A stretch of DNA of 34,446 bases, from positions 1-34,446 of IMG/VR virus record IMGVR_UViG_3300020156_000442, one strand, 5' to 3'. Below the pieces are notes generated by a model. That model saw nothing but the letters and a program-made list of their open reading frames with translations, did no database searches and was not told where the DNA came from. Positions 28,292-34,446 of the stretch are shown here, one piece after another. This DNA is from a virus. Made by a program: the position numbers and the translations under genes. Position 1 is the stretch's first letter, and every line of letters starts with the position of its first letter.

Positions 28292-29277
28292 TTCACAAGA
28301 TCGACAAAAAGCCTGACGGCACCCCGGCTGTATTATTTCTCGGAGGTTCCGAACAGGTCGAAAGCCAAGCCCGCGACGATCTGATGAATCAGTTCAACGA
28401 AAGCTACAACGCCACCAGCGGCAAGGGCTGGGGATTCTTCCATGCCGAATCTGGAGCATTCCCTCTGAGCGGCTGGCTCGCCAAGTACATGGCGGGCGGC
28501 TCCGACTTCCTCGATTTCAGCGTCACCGCCGTCGAGCACTTGACCCGATTGATGGAGGAATCGAACTTGACTACGGGAGGCCACGCCCTTTTCTGCCACT
28601 ACCGGCAAGGTCTCACCGATTATCTGATCATTGCATTGGTGCAGGAAACAGAAGCGGTGGCCATGACCGAAGAACTCAGCCTGATGACGGTCAAGCGCCT
28701 GGATCTGGATCACATCCGCCTGGCCGCGCGCTTCAACATGAGCGAGTGGCAGAGCAATCCGCAATCGAAGCAGTACATCTCGTTCATCAAGGGCAAACAG
28801 GGGCGCAAGCTGAACGACTACTTCCGTGATTTCATCGGATGTCAGGAAGGGATCGACGGCCCCGGAGAAACCCGGACGCTGCTCAAGGCCTTCAGCGATT
28901 TCGTCGAGAGCGAAGACATGCCGGAAGACGCAGCTCGCGAGAAGACGCAGACCCTCGTCAGTTACTCCATGGCCCAAGCCAAGCTCGGCGAGCCGATTAC
29001 CATCGACGAACTTTCCGAGCTGATCAACGAGGACCAGCCAAAGGCATTTGTTGACTTCATCAAGGCCGCCGACTACGGGCTTTCCGACACCCTGCCGCCG
29101 GACAAGAAGACTCTCAATAAATTTCGGCGGTTCACTGGCCGGGCCGAGGGGTTGTCGATCAGCTTCGAACAGCATCTGCTCGGGTCGAAGATCGAGTTCG
29201 ACGAAGCCGGCGGCACGCTGACTCTGCGGGGCCTGCCAACTCAACTTACAGAACAGCTGAAGCGCGCAACGGCCTAA
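28270..29277 (+). CDS. YejK/NdpA-family nucleoid-associated protein
   Basis: 335 aa from ATG 28270 ([20 protein letters not shown]). The start matches the YejK N-terminus, followed by [40 protein letters not shown] and the conserved [20 protein letters not shown] with GCQEGI. The C-terminal part ([20 protein letters not shown]) is also family-like. Host YejK proteins bind the nucleoid and oligomerise. A phage copy could protect or organise phage DNA or disturb host chromatin. It sits amid small early genes downstream of recombination genes; GAGG precedes the ATG. Confidence 0.85.
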   Translation: MPVLHSVIHKIDKKPDGTPAVLFLGGSEQVESQARDDLMNQFNESYNATSGKGWGFFHAESGAFPLSGWLAKYMAGGSDFLDFSVTAVEHLTRLMEESNLTTGGHALFCHYRQGLTDYLIIALVQETEAVAMTEELSLMTVKRLDLDHIRLAARFNMSEWQSNPQSKQYISFIKGKQGRKLNDYFRDFIGCQEGIDGPGETRTLLKAFSDFVESEDMPEDAAREKTQTLVSYSMAQAKLGEPITIDELSELINEDQPKAFVDFIKAADYGLSDTLPPDKKTLNKFRRFTGRAEGLSISFEQHLLGSKIEFDEAGGTLTLRGLPTQLTEQLKRATA

Positions 29278-29320
29278 CCCACCCTCCACCGCCCGGGCAT
29301 GCCCCGGCATAGGACGCCCC

Positions 29321-29902
29321 ATGCCCACGGAAAACAAACCGGCCGAGCCGCTGCAGGTTGAGCGCTCGACTGTCACGAAGCTGGTGATCACCGGCGCGCC
29401 GAGCCTCGATCCGATCACCGTCTTCCTCGAAGACCTGGCACCTTGCAAGGGCAAGATCACCGTCAGCTGTTACGACAAGAGCTGGCACGCCTATTGGGGC
29501 GGGATGTGGGAAGGATTGAGCATTGGCCAATTCTTCTGCGAGCTGAATGCCGCCTACATCATCGGCTATTTCGAAAACGGCCTGAGTTGCCGACGGTTCA
29601 GTGGCGAAGCCCTGGCGGATAAAGCGCGGCTGGAAATCTTGGAAATGCGCCGGGATTTCGATCTCGACAGATCAGATGCTCGCGAGTTGTACGACGAAGC
29701 TGAGGATATTCGGTATGTGAACTCCATCGACGAGCTAGGAAGCGCACACAGAGAGCTGATGCAGCGCGTTTTTGGCGATGAGTGGTGGCACTTGAGCGAA
29801 GACGCGACCGCGCCGAATCCTGACTGGTACTACCTGGAACGCATCATCCACACGGTGCAGCAGTCGCTGCGCCAGGAACGGCTGCAGCAGGTGGCAGCAT
29901 GA
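29321..29902 (+). CDS. Hypothetical early phage protein
   Basis: 193 aa, MPTENKPAEPLQVERSTVTK. Two beta-strand-rich stretches (LVITGAPSLDPITVFLEDL, KITVSCYDKSWHAYWGGMW) with many Trp/Tyr, then a helical, acidic second half (EMRRDFDLDRSDARELYDE). Resembles unassigned conserved proteins from phages of Gram-negatives. Stop overlaps the next ATG. Confidence 0.65.
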   Translation: MPTENKPAEPLQVERSTVTKLVITGAPSLDPITVFLEDLAPCKGKITVSCYDKSWHAYWGGMWEGLSIGQFFCELNAAYIIGYFENGLSCRRFSGEALADKARLEILEMRRDFDLDRSDARELYDEAEDIRYVNSIDELGSAHRELMQRVFGDEWWHLSEDATAPNPDWYYLERIIHTVQQSLRQERLQQVAA

Positions 29903-30078
29903 AGCGCTTCGTCCGCCGCAAATTCGAAGCCTGGCTGATCCGGCTGGCCGCGAAGATCCTGAGCGGCCGCAACGTGCAGCGCTCCCCCGTTGTGTCCCGG
30001 CGCGACAACAACCAGATGTTTGAAATTGCCGGTGAGCTCGAAGAAATCGCCCAGCGCATCAGCACCAACTACCCGTAA
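29899..30078 (+). CDS. Small basic protein
   Basis: 59 aa, MKRFVRRKFEAWLIRLAAKI: strongly basic amphipathic first helix, then a polar part ending NYP. ATGA overlap with the preceding gene supports translation. No family recognised. Confidence 0.55.
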   Translation: MKRFVRRKFEAWLIRLAAKILSGRNVQRSPVVSRRDNNQMFEIAGELEEIAQRISTNYP

Positions 30079-30125
30079 CTCCCTCCCCCTTCAAAGTCAG
30101 CCGCTATAGCGGCAAGGACGAAGTC

Positions 30126-30713
30126 ATGTCTGCACAAAAGCCAATCATCATGTACGACGCCCCGGAAGCGGCCAGCCTCAAAACGGTAACCGGTTGGGTT
30201 TCCGCTGACGGTCGCTTTTTCGGCGCCGACGAAAACCTTGCCCGCTACTGCGGTGCTACCCACCGCCGCTGCGAAGCGAACCCTGACCACGATATCTACG
30301 AAGTGAACAGCTACTGCAAAGCGTGCCACCACGCCCGCCGCCAAGCGAAATTCGCGGCGATGCCGGTCAAGGAATGGGTCGGCGAACCTCTGGTCATCTT
30401 CGATGGTGACCGGTACTTCTTTGATGAAGACGATCTGCGCGACTACCTGGTCGAGAGTGAAACCGATCTGGCCGACCTGCAGCTCTGTATCTGCGAACCG
30501 AACTACCCCAGCCAAATCGACCCGGCAGATCACTTCATCGATGATCTGCCAGAGGACGGCGAGATCCGCGACGATCAGTTGCTTGCGGCATTCGAATTGC
30601 TGAACGAGATGATCCGCAAGTCCGAGCCACTGTCTTGGTCAGAAGGCGAGTTCGCCGCGCGACTCCCGCAGTCGCTCATCGATGAGGTCAGCACCGCGAG
30701 GGCCGCAGCATGA
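30126..30713 (+). CDS. Cys/His-containing hypothetical protein
   Basis: 195 aa. Likely zinc-binding segments are YCGATHRRCEANPDHD and YCKACHHARRQ (residues ~41-72), followed by an acidic half (FFDEDDLRDYLVESETDLAD, then CICEPNYPSQID). This looks like a small treble-clef-type protein with an acidic tail; substrate unknown. Stop overlaps the next ATG. Confidence 0.6.
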   Translation: MSAQKPIIMYDAPEAASLKTVTGWVSADGRFFGADENLARYCGATHRRCEANPDHDIYEVNSYCKACHHARRQAKFAAMPVKEWVGEPLVIFDGDRYFFDEDDLRDYLVESETDLADLQLCICEPNYPSQIDPADHFIDDLPEDGEIRDDQLLAAFELLNEMIRKSEPLSWSEGEFAARLPQSLIDEVSTARAAA

Positions 30714-30790
30714 TCCTCAAATGCATGGCCGGCTGCACCCTCTTCTTCTGGCTTCCATTGGTACTGACCATAAAGGCGGTGATCGGATGA
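30710..30790 (+). CDS. 26-residue membrane peptide
   Basis: MILKCMAGCTLFFWLPLVLT at the start, almost wholly hydrophobic, with 4-nt overlaps on both sides (ATGA). Such a short frame could be chance, but the coupling on both ends favours translation. Confidence 0.4.
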   Translation: MILKCMAGCTLFFWLPLVLTIKAVIG

Positions 30791-30981
30791 GCGACAAACC
30801 CAAAAAATCAACTATCTGCGCCGCCAAGTCAGGCGACCACGAGTGCAGTTTGCCAAGGGTGCGCGGCACGCTCTTTTGCAGCCAGCATCAGCGCTCAGAT
30901 TATCGCCGTCGCATGGGTTCACGCCCGATCATCAACGAACAACTCGCCTACATGATGCAGCGCGATGGGCAGCAGCAATGA
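30787..30981 (+). CDS. Small Cys/His protein
   Basis: 64 aa, MSDKPKKSTICAAKSGDHEC, then LPRVRGTLFCSQHQRSDYRR. Cys-x7-Cys...Cys-x2-His suggests one zinc site; the second half is basic. Possibly a small nucleic-acid-binding protein. Overlaps the preceding peptide. Confidence 0.55.
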   Translation: MSDKPKKSTICAAKSGDHECSLPRVRGTLFCSQHQRSDYRRRMGSRPIINEQLAYMMQRDGQQQ

Positions 30982-30994
30982 CAGAGGTGACGCC

Positions 30995-31087
30995 ATGTTT
31001 TTCCTGATTCCCGCCCTGCTCCCCGTTCTCACGGTAGGCTCCCCGCTCTACATGGCCTACCTCATCTACAAGGGGCCGTGGCGATGA
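30995..31087 (+). CDS. 30-residue membrane peptide
   Basis: MFFLIPALLPVLTVGSPLYM then AYLIYKGPWR: one TM segment with a basic end. AGAGGTGA is upstream of the ATG and the stop overlaps the next ATG. Confidence 0.4.
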   Translation: MFFLIPALLPVLTVGSPLYMAYLIYKGPWR

Positions 31088-31407
31088 ATGACCATGAGCT
31101 GTTGCGGCTGTCAGCAAAAGCCATGGGATTCGATCTGGAGTATCGGCGCGGGAGCGATGCCTTTTACTACGACGACCCAGACTCCGGACGGGAGCAATGG
31201 CAGCCGCTCAGCGATGACGGCCAGGCCATGCGCATGGCTGTAGAACTTCAGCTCAGCATCACCTGGTTTATCAACCTGCATTACGTGATGGTCGAGCGTC
31301 GCGGCTTCGGCGAGAACATCGGCTGGACCGACGACACGGAACGAGGCGGCGCGCTCCGCCAGGCAATCACCGTCGTAGCAGCACAAATCGGCAGCACCCT
31401 CCCCTAA
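31084..31407 (+). CDS. Conserved small phage protein
   Basis: 107 aa from ATG 31084 (MNDHELLRLSAKAMGFDLEY). The pattern WQPLSDDGQAMRMAVELQLS is a widespread short motif in phage proteins of unknown role (W-x-PL-x-DDG-x-A-x-RLA). The C-terminus has GGALRQAITVVAAQIGSTLP. A GTG at 31078 is an alternative. Confidence 0.65.
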   Translation: MNDHELLRLSAKAMGFDLEYRRGSDAFYYDDPDSGREQWQPLSDDGQAMRMAVELQLSITWFINLHYVMVERRGFGENIGWTDDTERGGALRQAITVVAAQIGSTLP

Positions 31408-31458
31408 CCGCTCCCCCAACTCAACAGCCTGCCGGTGTACGGTGGGTGAGGTATTCGT

Positions 31459-31953
31459 ATGTCCGCACTGAACCGCTTTCATGAAACAGCGAGCGATGCG
31501 CTGGAGAAGATCAGCGCCTGCCTCCCGGACGGCGCCAAGCTCTGCCTGGCCATCTACACCCCTGAAAAACCAGAACTCGACATCGTGCTGCAGGACAAAG
31601 GGCTCGACCTGAACGAGGCGGTTTCAACCCTGCGTCGGCGCGGCCTGAGCATCGACGGCGACAACGCCTACAAGCGCGATCTGCTGGACGCAGTGGTCGG
31701 AGCGCTGGCACTCGGCGCGCAGAACAGCAATCCGCCACCAGCTGGACACTGGGGCCAGCGCTTCTGGGATATCGGACGCGAGGAGCGCGGACTGCACGAA
31801 GAGTTAGTAGCCGCGCTGAAGCTCACCCGCGAGAACCTGCGCGCCTGCCAAGCAACCATCCACTTGGCCGGCTACTTCGACCCCGCCTACGTCAACGATG
31901 CCCAGGCTGCCATGAAGGTCGCCGACGCAGTTCTGGCCAAGGCCGGCGCATAA
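31459..31953 (+). CDS. Hypothetical early protein
   Basis: 164 aa, MSALNRFHETASDALEKISA. The first half alternates strand- and helix-like segments (AKLCLAIYTPEKPELDIVLQ); the second is helical (LHEELVAALKLTRENLRACQ). No family recognised. It is the last gene before the Xis-like gene. Confidence 0.6.
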   Translation: MSALNRFHETASDALEKISACLPDGAKLCLAIYTPEKPELDIVLQDKGLDLNEAVSTLRRRGLSIDGDNAYKRDLLDAVVGALALGAQNSNPPPAGHWGQRFWDIGREERGLHEELVAALKLTRENLRACQATIHLAGYFDPAYVNDAQAAMKVADAVLAKAGA

Positions 31954-31996
31954 CCCATCACCACCTTCTGCCGCCACGCGCGGCATGGAGACTGCT

Positions 31997-32341
31997 ATGT
32001 CCGAAACAGAAGAAATCGTCGAAACGTATCCATTCGACAAGGTGCCCGAAGAGCGGATGGCCGCACTACTGGACACCACTAAGCGTGCGCTCGAAGGAAA
32101 GCGGGCTCGCGGAATCATCCCCGAAGGCGTCTGGAATAAGATTGACGGCCGGGTTTTTTATAGCATCAGGAGATATGAAGCATGGCAAGAAAGCCAGTGG
32201 GCCTGCCCCGAGGAGTTGAATTTGCTGGCCAGTCTGTCCGTATCCGGTTCACTTGGAACGGCGAGCGGCGGTGCGAAACCCTTGCCCATCCCCAGACGCC
32301 AAAAGGGATCAAGGCGGCCGCCGATCTACGCGATCAAGTAA
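31997..32341 (+). CDS. Excisionase-like protein overlapping integrase
   Basis: 114 aa from ATG 31997, GGAG upstream. The conserved part is KVPEERMAALLDTTKRALEG, then GVWNKIDGRVFYSIRRYEAW: a short winged-helix typical of small excisionases/AlpA-like directionality factors. After residue ~70 the text becomes Ser/Gly/Lys-rich and lies wholly within the integrase gene in another frame (160-nt overlap). It should bend att DNA to direct excision. Position directly before int supports this. Confidence 0.7.
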   Translation: MSETEEIVETYPFDKVPEERMAALLDTTKRALEGKRARGIIPEGVWNKIDGRVFYSIRRYEAWQESQWACPEELNLLASLSVSGSLGTASGGAKPLPIPRRQKGSRRPPIYAIK

Positions 32342-33375
32342 TCAGCCTGGCCAAGCATGGGGTTCTGGACGAGAAGCGATATGCCGAACTGTTCCCGAAC
32401 TCCAGCTACTCCGCTGTGGCCACTGGCCTTACGTTTGGCGAATACGCCCAGACTTGGATCGACGGTCTTGAGATCGTTCCAGGCACTCGCCGGAACTACA
32501 AGGGCACCATCAACAATTACTGGATGCCGGAACTGGCCACGGTGCCCATGACCACTATCACCCCGATGCTGTTGCGTCGGGTGATTGCCGAGACCACTTG
32601 GGAAAGCACCACCGTGAAGCGCACGGCGATATCGCGGGTGAATGCCTTGTTCAAGGCGGCAGTGCGGGATGAGGTAATCGAAAGGAATCCGGCGACGGCG
32701 ATCAAGCTCCCTGGCAAAGCCAAGAAAGTGATTGATCCCTTCAGCGTGGAAGAAGCGGACATGATCATCGAATGGATGTATGCCAACTTCACTTCGAGGG
32801 CGGCACAGATCTACGCTGCTTACTTCGAGTTCGCGTTTTACTGTGGCATGAGGACGGGAGAGCTGCGGGCTCTGCGCTGGGATGAGATCGACATGGACAA
32901 GCGCGTTGCGCACGTCTGCCGGATCGTTGTTGATGGGAAGGTCGAGGAGCGCACGAAGACCAAGCACGCCCGCACGGTGATGTTGAACAGCCGAGCCATG
33001 CATGCGCTGGAGCGCGCCAAGCGAATCGCGGATGCCCGATTGAACCAGGTTCGGCGCAAGCGGCAGTATTCGCCGTATGTCTTTCCGCCTTCCGGAAGCT
33101 CGGAATACATTCTTGGCGCGACGACGCCGGGTGGCCACTTCGCCAAGGCACTGGAAGCCTTGAAAATAAAGCCGCGCAGTCAGTACAACTGCCGTCACAC
33201 TTACGCCACAATGTGCCTCATGGCGGGCATGAACCCCGCGTTCATCGCAGGACAACTCGGGCACAGCGTCCAGGTGTTACTGTCGACATATGCTCGCTGG
33301 CTGAGCTCGACTACCGACTGGTCTGAGGTCGGTAAGCTTGAGAGCCAGATTGGTACGAAATTGGTACAGGCTTAA
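32182..33375 (+). CDS. int: Tyrosine integrase
   Basis: 397 aa. N-terminal arm-binding domain (residues ~8-55, GVEFAGQSVRIRFTWNGER), a SAM-like core-binding domain (~83-175, TFGEYAQTWIDGLEI), and a catalytic domain: Arg224 (CGMRTGELRALRWDEI), Lys259/261 (RTKTKHART), Arg338 (YNCRHTYATM), His361 (GQLGHS), nucleophile Tyr370. The usual box-II first His is Tyr335, a known variant. It integrates and, with Xis, excises the prophage. Its gene ends 132 nt before host pbpG, so attP-derived DNA lies just downstream. Confidence 0.93.
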   Translation: MARKPVGLPRGVEFAGQSVRIRFTWNGERRCETLAHPQTPKGIKAAADLRDQVISLAKHGVLDEKRYAELFPNSSYSAVATGLTFGEYAQTWIDGLEIVPGTRRNYKGTINNYWMPELATVPMTTITPMLLRRVIAETTWESTTVKRTAISRVNALFKAAVRDEVIERNPATAIKLPGKAKKVIDPFSVEEADMIIEWMYANFTSRAAQIYAAYFEFAFYCGMRTGELRALRWDEIDMDKRVAHVCRIVVDGKVEERTKTKHARTVMLNSRAMHALERAKRIADARLNQVRRKRQYSPYVFPPSGSSEYILGATTPGGHFAKALEALKIKPRSQYNCRHTYATMCLMAGMNPAFIAGQLGHSVQVLLSTYARWLSSTTDWSEVGKLESQIGTKLVQA

Positions 33376-33507
33376 ATTTATTTCACTTTTCGCCCTTTGT
33401 TTACGGGCGCCTCTAGCTTTCCTAGCACATACTCCTAGAATGCGACGCTTTGAAGAAATAACCCGTTACAAACTAACGGAATATCCAACCTTTATGAGTT
33501 CGCCCGC
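33376..33507. other. Presumed att junction between prophage and host gene pbpG
   Basis: The 132 nt between int and pbpG must contain the prophage end, since the gene to the right is chromosomal. Visible features are a 5-bp hairpin CGCCC/GGGCG (33391-33409) and two TCCTAG copies (33420-33425, 33433-33438). No tRNA is present, and the core sequence cannot be defined without the other att site. Confidence 0.5.
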
Positions 33508-34446
33508 GTGAAAATTCGTCTTTCGATCCTGAGCCTGTTTTTTGCATTTACAGGCACATTCATCACGCCAACGATCAACGCTGCGGAAACCACCGCTGCC
33601 CCACGCGATGCCTCGACCCTGAAGATCGCCTCCGGCAGCGCCCTGCTCATGGATATGCAGACCAACAAAGTCATCTACTCCAGCAACCCTGACGTGATCG
33701 TGCCGATTGCCTCCGTCAGCAAGTTGATGACCGGACTGGTGGTGGTTGAAGCGCGGCAGAACATGGACGAATGGATCAATGTCGACATCAGCAATACCCC
33801 GGAAATGAAGGGTGTGTTCTCGCGAGTCAAACTCAAGAGCGAACTGCCGCGCCGCGAAATGCTGCTGATTGCCTTGATGTCCTCGGAAAACCGCGCGGCT
33901 GCCAGCCTCGCCCACCACTATCCGGGTGGCTACGCTGCGTTCATTGCGGCAATGAACGCCAAGGCCAAGATGCTGGGCATGACCAGCACACACTTCGTTG
34001 AGCCAACGGGGCTGTCGGAACGCAACGTTTCCACCGCACGCGACTTGAGCAAATTGCTGGTCGCAGCGCACAAGCACCCGTTGCTGAGCCAGCTCAGTAC
34101 CACCAAGGAAAAAACCGTCGCCTTCCGCAAGCCCAATTACACCCTGGGTTTTCGCAACACCGACCATCTGGTCAACAAGGCTGACTGGGACATCATGATC
34201 ACCAAGACCGGCTTCACCAATCCTGCTGGTCATTGCCTGGTGCTGGTGACCCGAATGGCCAACCGCCCGGTGGCGCTGGTGATCCTCGATGCATTCGGCA
34301 AGTACACGCATTTTGCAGACGCGAGCCGCATTCGCAGCTGGGTGGAGACCGGTCGCAGCGCGGCGGTGCCGGCAGTCGCGCAGCAGTACAAGGCACAGAA
34401 GAATCTCAAGTCGCGCCAGAGCGGCGTGGTTGAAGCGTCCAAATAG
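33508..34446 (+). CDS. pbpG: D-alanyl-D-alanine endopeptidase (PBP7), host gene
   Basis: 312 aa. Signal peptide [20 protein letters not shown] up to about residue 26, then a peptidase S11 domain with the three classic motifs: SxxK at 69-72 (SVSK, nucleophile Ser69), SxN at 126-128 (SEN) and KTG at 233-235. It cuts D-Ala-mDAP cross-links in the periplasmic peptidoglycan. Length and motifs match PbpG/PBP7. It is oriented away from the prophage; insertion upstream may affect its promoter but leaves the coding region complete. Confidence 0.92.
   Translation: MKIRLSILSLFFAFTGTFITPTINAAETTAAPRDASTLKIASGSALLMDMQTNKVIYSSNPDVIVPIASVSKLMTGLVVVEARQNMDEWINVDISNTPEMKGVFSRVKLKSELPRREMLLIALMSSENRAAASLAHHYPGGYAAFIAAMNAKAKMLGMTSTHFVEPTGLSERNVSTARDLSKLLVAAHKHPLLSQLSTTKEKTVAFRKPNYTLGFRNTDHLVNKADWDIMITKTGFTNPAGHCLVLVTRMANRPVALVILDAFGKYTHFADASRIRSWVETGRSAAVPAVAQQYKAQKNLKSRQSGVVEASK

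Noticed and set aside
28333-29460. Long leftward open frame opposite the YejK gene
   Set aside because: It is the high-GC antisense shadow of the YejK gene; no ribosome site, and its text has no recognisable family.
32326-33264. Leftward 312-codon frame opposite integrase
   Set aside because: Antisense shadow of a gene with clear catalytic residues; composition is typical of a shadow frame.
33376-33507. tRNA or tmRNA gene as attachment site
   Set aside because: No cloverleaf-compatible stems and no T-loop GTTCRA context in a suitable place.

Overview
The window is the immunity-proximal part of a lambda-like temperate siphovirus prophage, followed at the right edge by one chromosomal gene. 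High GC content, the Pseudomonas-type small families (DUF1654, DUF6555, DUF2280 TerS, DUF4055 portal) and a pbpG-type D-alanyl-D-alanine endopeptidase gene (33508-34446) point to a Pseudomonas host, probably of the fluorescens group. The prophage continues past the left edge. Capsid, tail and probably endolysin genes, and the other att site, are outside the window.

Layout. (1) 1-8694, leftward: lysis genes (two one-TM coiled-coil proteins, an Rz spanin with Rz1 nested inside it), a zinc-ribbon protein, a small protein of the Acb2/Tad1 cyclic-nucleotide sponge family, a metallopeptidase, TerS, TerL, portal, Mu-F-like minor head protein, a DnaT-like connector and the start of a scaffold-like gene. 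Two genes on the opposite strand (5969-6851) interrupt this operon. (2) 8695-9759: a candidate late promoter with a leader terminator, two small rightward genes, and the terminator of the replication operon. (3) 9760-16189, leftward PR operon: Cro, CII-like, Rha, an O-like initiator carrying an iteron array inside its gene, a possible P-position protein, Ea22-like proteins, NinB, NinG and a possible Q-position protein. (4) 16208-21641, immunity region: three 17-bp operators at the cro/cI promoters and two related operators near PL, about 5.3 kb away. Between cI and PL, where lambda keeps rexAB, lie HigB, a HigA-M78 peptidase fusion with a third gene, a cysteine-rich protein, a membrane-anchored protein and a DUF1654 protein. 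(5) 21642-32341, rightward PL operon: a boxA-containing leader, a 524-nt non-coding block with a perfect 19-bp inverted repeat, many small early genes, Bet recombinase, YqaJ exonuclease, a YejK-type nucleoid protein and an Xis-like protein. (6) 32182-33375 integrase, then the presumed att junction and host pbpG.

How it fits together. CI (S24-type) probably binds both control regions and shuts off PR and PL. On induction, PL makes recombination and excision functions and PR makes replication and ninB/ninG functions, followed by late lysis and packaging genes. Antitermination is suggested by a perfect boxA after PL and by strong terminators inside the PR and late operons. The prophage carries a likely anti-CBASS gene in the late operon and a toxin-antitoxin/peptidase cassette in the lysogen-expressed region. 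The strongest leads for something undescribed are the rex-position cargo (17450-21106), the structured non-coding block (22579-23102), the iterons in the O-like gene, and the two-site operator system.
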